Positions 62,455-64,000 of a stretch of DNA of 64,000 nt are shown here, in pieces (position 1 is the first letter of the stretch; the number at the start of each line of letters is the position of its first letter). Below the pieces are notes generated by a model. The model did no database searches and was not told the DNA's origin. It saw only the letters and a list, made by a program, of their open reading frames with translations. The DNA lies in contig OZ241973.1 in NCBI GenBank assembly GCA_965204295.1, positions 558,001-622,000 on the forward strand. The letters are read 5' to 3'. The DNA comes from JAWKWH01 sp965204295. GTDB taxonomy: Bacteria > Pseudomonadota > Alphaproteobacteria > Rhizobiales > Rhizobiaceae. Both the position numbers and the translations under genes were made by a program.

Positions 62455-63628
62455 TGCGCCGCTGAAGGGGGTGCGGGTCATTGAACTTGCCCGCGTGCTC
62501 GCCGGGCCGTGGGCGGGTCAGTTGCTCGCCGACCTCGGCGCCGATGTGATCAAGGTGGAAAATCCCGACGGCGGCGACGACACCAGAAAATGGGGCCCGC
62601 CTTTTGTCGAAAGCCATGACGGCGAGAACCTTTCGGCCGCCTATTTCCACTCGACAAATCGCGGCAAGCGTTCGATCGCCGTGGACCTGAAATCGGAAGA
62701 GGGCCGGCGGGCCGTGCGCCGCCTCGCCAACGGCGCGGACGTGTTCATCGAGAATTTCAAGCTTGGCGGATTGAAAAAATACGGTCTCGACCACGACTCG
62801 ATCGCCAGGCTCAATCCCAGGATCGTCTATTGCTCGATTACCGGTTTCGGCCAGACCGGCCCCTACGCGCCGCGCGTCGGATACGACTTCATCATTCAGG
62901 CCATGGCCGGCATGATGTCGATTACCGGCGAGGCCGGCGGCGAACCGCAAAAGGCGGGCGTCGCCATCTCGGACATTTTCACGGGTCTCTACTCGGTGAT
63001 CGCCATTCAGGCCGCGCTGATGCATGTGCGCGCCGGCGGCAAGGGCCAGCATATCGACATGGCGCTGTTCGACACGCAGGCCGGCATTCTCGGCAATCAG
63101 AACCTGAATTACCTGATTTCCGGCGTCGCACCGGTGCGGATGGGCAATGCTCACATGAACATCTCGCCCTATGAGGCGTTTCCGGTTTCCGATGGCCACC
63201 TGATCATCGCCGTCGGCAATGACGGTCAGTTCGGTCGCATGTGCGACGTTCTGGGTATCGATGCGCTTGTGACCGACCCGCGTTTCGCGACCAACGAGGC
63301 CCGGGTGACCAACCGCGAACCGCTCCGCCCCCTGATCGTCGCGGAGACGGAAAAACGGCGGCGCGACGAATTGCTTGCCCGTCTGGAAGCGGCCGGCGTT
63401 CCCTGCGGACCGATCAACTCGATCGCCGACATGTTCGCCGATCCGCAAATCGTTGCCCGCGATTTGCGCATGGATCTCGAAGACGGTTACGGCAATACGA
63501 TTCCGAATGTTCGTTCGCCGATCCTGCTGCCGGAAACGCCATTGCGATATCATCGTCCATCGCCGCGTCTCGGCGAGCACACGAATGAGGTTTTGGCGGA
63601 ACTGGGAGAAAGCGGGCGGAAATCCTGA
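62447..63628 (+). CDS. CaiB/BaiF family CoA transferase (class III)
   Basis: 393 residues. VRVIELARVLAGPWAGQLLA, DLGADVIKVENPDGGDDTR, NRGKRSIAVDLKSEEGR, the catalytic Asp in AGVAISDIFTGLYSV, and GVPCGPINSIADMFADPQ are the family's conserved blocks. Transfers CoA between carboxylic acids such as succinate, glutarate or formate/oxalate. Coupled to terC. Substrate not determinable. Confidence 0.93.
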   Translation: MADAPLKGVRVIELARVLAGPWAGQLLADLGADVIKVENPDGGDDTRKWGPPFVESHDGENLSAAYFHSTNRGKRSIAVDLKSEEGRRAVRRLANGADVFIENFKLGGLKKYGLDHDSIARLNPRIVYCSITGFGQTGPYAPRVGYDFIIQAMAGMMSITGEAGGEPQKAGVAISDIFTGLYSVIAIQAALMHVRAGGKGQHIDMALFDTQAGILGNQNLNYLISGVAPVRMGNAHMNISPYEAFPVSDGHLIIAVGNDGQFGRMCDVLGIDALVTDPRFATNEARVTNREPLRPLIVAETEKRRRDELLARLEAAGVPCGPINSIADMFADPQIVARDLRMDLEDGYGNTIPNVRSPILLPETPLRYHRPSPRLGEHTNEVLAELGESGRKS

Positions 63629-63717
63629 TCGGCGAAAGGAAGCTCCGGCGCCGGCAAGTCGTCGCAAATCGTGGAGATGGCGGCAACGGCGACATCGCGG
63701 TACGGATGAGACATGCG

Positions 63718-64000
63718 TCACATGGAGTTCGGCAACACCAGCACCAGCCACGGCGCGAACAGGAGCAGCGCCAGACGCACTATGTCCACCATCCAGAACG
63801 GAGTGACGCCACGGAATATCGTCGCGGTCGAAACGTCGCCGACAACGCCCTTGAGCACAAACACGTTGAGACCCACGGGCGGCGTGATCAGGCTGATCTC
63901 GGTGACGACCACCACTATGACGCCGAACCAGACCGGATCGAATCCGAGGCTCGTCACCAGCGGGAAGAAGATCGGCACGGTCAGAAGCAGCATCGACAGA
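63718..64000 (-). CDS. TRAP transporter large permease (DctM type), C-terminal end
   Basis: Only the last 94 or so codons are in the window. LTVPIFFPLVTSLGFDPVWF, EISLITPPVGLNVFVLKGV and a final membrane helix are characteristic of the DctM/SiaM large permease. The remainder, and presumably the small permease and binding protein, lie beyond the right edge. Confidence 0.92.
   Translation of the reverse strand, partial: LSMLLLTVPIFFPLVTSLGFDPVWFGVIVVVVTEISLITPPVGLNVFVLKGVVGDVSTATIFRGVTPFWMVDIVRLALLLFAPWLVLVLPNSM

Overview
The window looks like part of an alphaproteobacterial chromosome: high GC, ATGA-coupled genes, an F1-ATPase zeta-type inhibitor gene divergent from purC, a purC-purS-purQ run, a fused cysNC, and cox-type molybdo-hydroxylase maturation genes. 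Many pseudogenes, recent duplications, a large ankyrin protein and several sulfotransferases suggest a host-associated or surface-colonising bacterium (inference only).

Layout. 1-3.4 kb: minus-strand maturation genes for a CO-dehydrogenase-type molybdenum hydroxylase (coxD, coxE, split XdhC, a molybdopterin-binding/MobA-type protein). 3.5-8 kb: a periplasmic binding protein, a P1-family Ntn peptidase, purB and a class II aldolase. 8-23.5 kb: one long minus-strand cell-surface glycan locus that has been heavily rearranged. It holds GtrA, methyltransferases, a GtrB-like GT2 (frameshifted), a sulfotransferase relic, three tandem GT-C membrane proteins, DegT aminotransferase relics, two GT61 transferases, and a sulfotransferase with about ten ankyrin repeats inserted in its fold. 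23.8-31.4 kb: housekeeping genes (HpaI-type aldolase, zeta subunit, purC/S/Q, an amidohydrolase, a CobW-like GTPase). 31.4-36.5 kb: an IS110 relic and a second glycan module (WecE-like aminotransferase, GT2, sulfotransferase, GT-C). 37-46.7 kb: tRNA-Lys-like sequence, a DM13 protein and an alpha-galactoside catabolic locus (GH36, sugar dehydrogenase, DgoK, ABC transporter, IclR regulator). 46.7-51.3 kb: pseudogenes, an oxidoreductase and IS5 debris. 51.5-57.6 kb: O-antigen ligase-like and WecA-like proteins followed by cysD-cysNC-cysQ. 57.6-64 kb: maiA, a broken Hint protein, an AT-rich secreted orphan, a lipase-like hydrolase, TerC, a CoA transferase and the end of a TRAP permease.

How it fits together. 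The GT2/GtrA pair would make and flip a polyprenyl-phosphate sugar, the GT-C proteins would transfer it outside the membrane, aminotransferases would supply amino sugars, and sulfotransferases would decorate the product with sulfate from PAPS made by CysD/CysNC, with CysQ removing the PAP by-product. The same set (aminotransferase, GT2, sulfotransferase, GT-C) occurs twice. The three GT-C copies differ mostly in loops predicted to face outside, and several glycan genes carry long C/G runs inside their frames. Together this suggests a variable, sulfated surface glycan system. The ankyrin-sulfotransferase chimera is the most unusual single protein.
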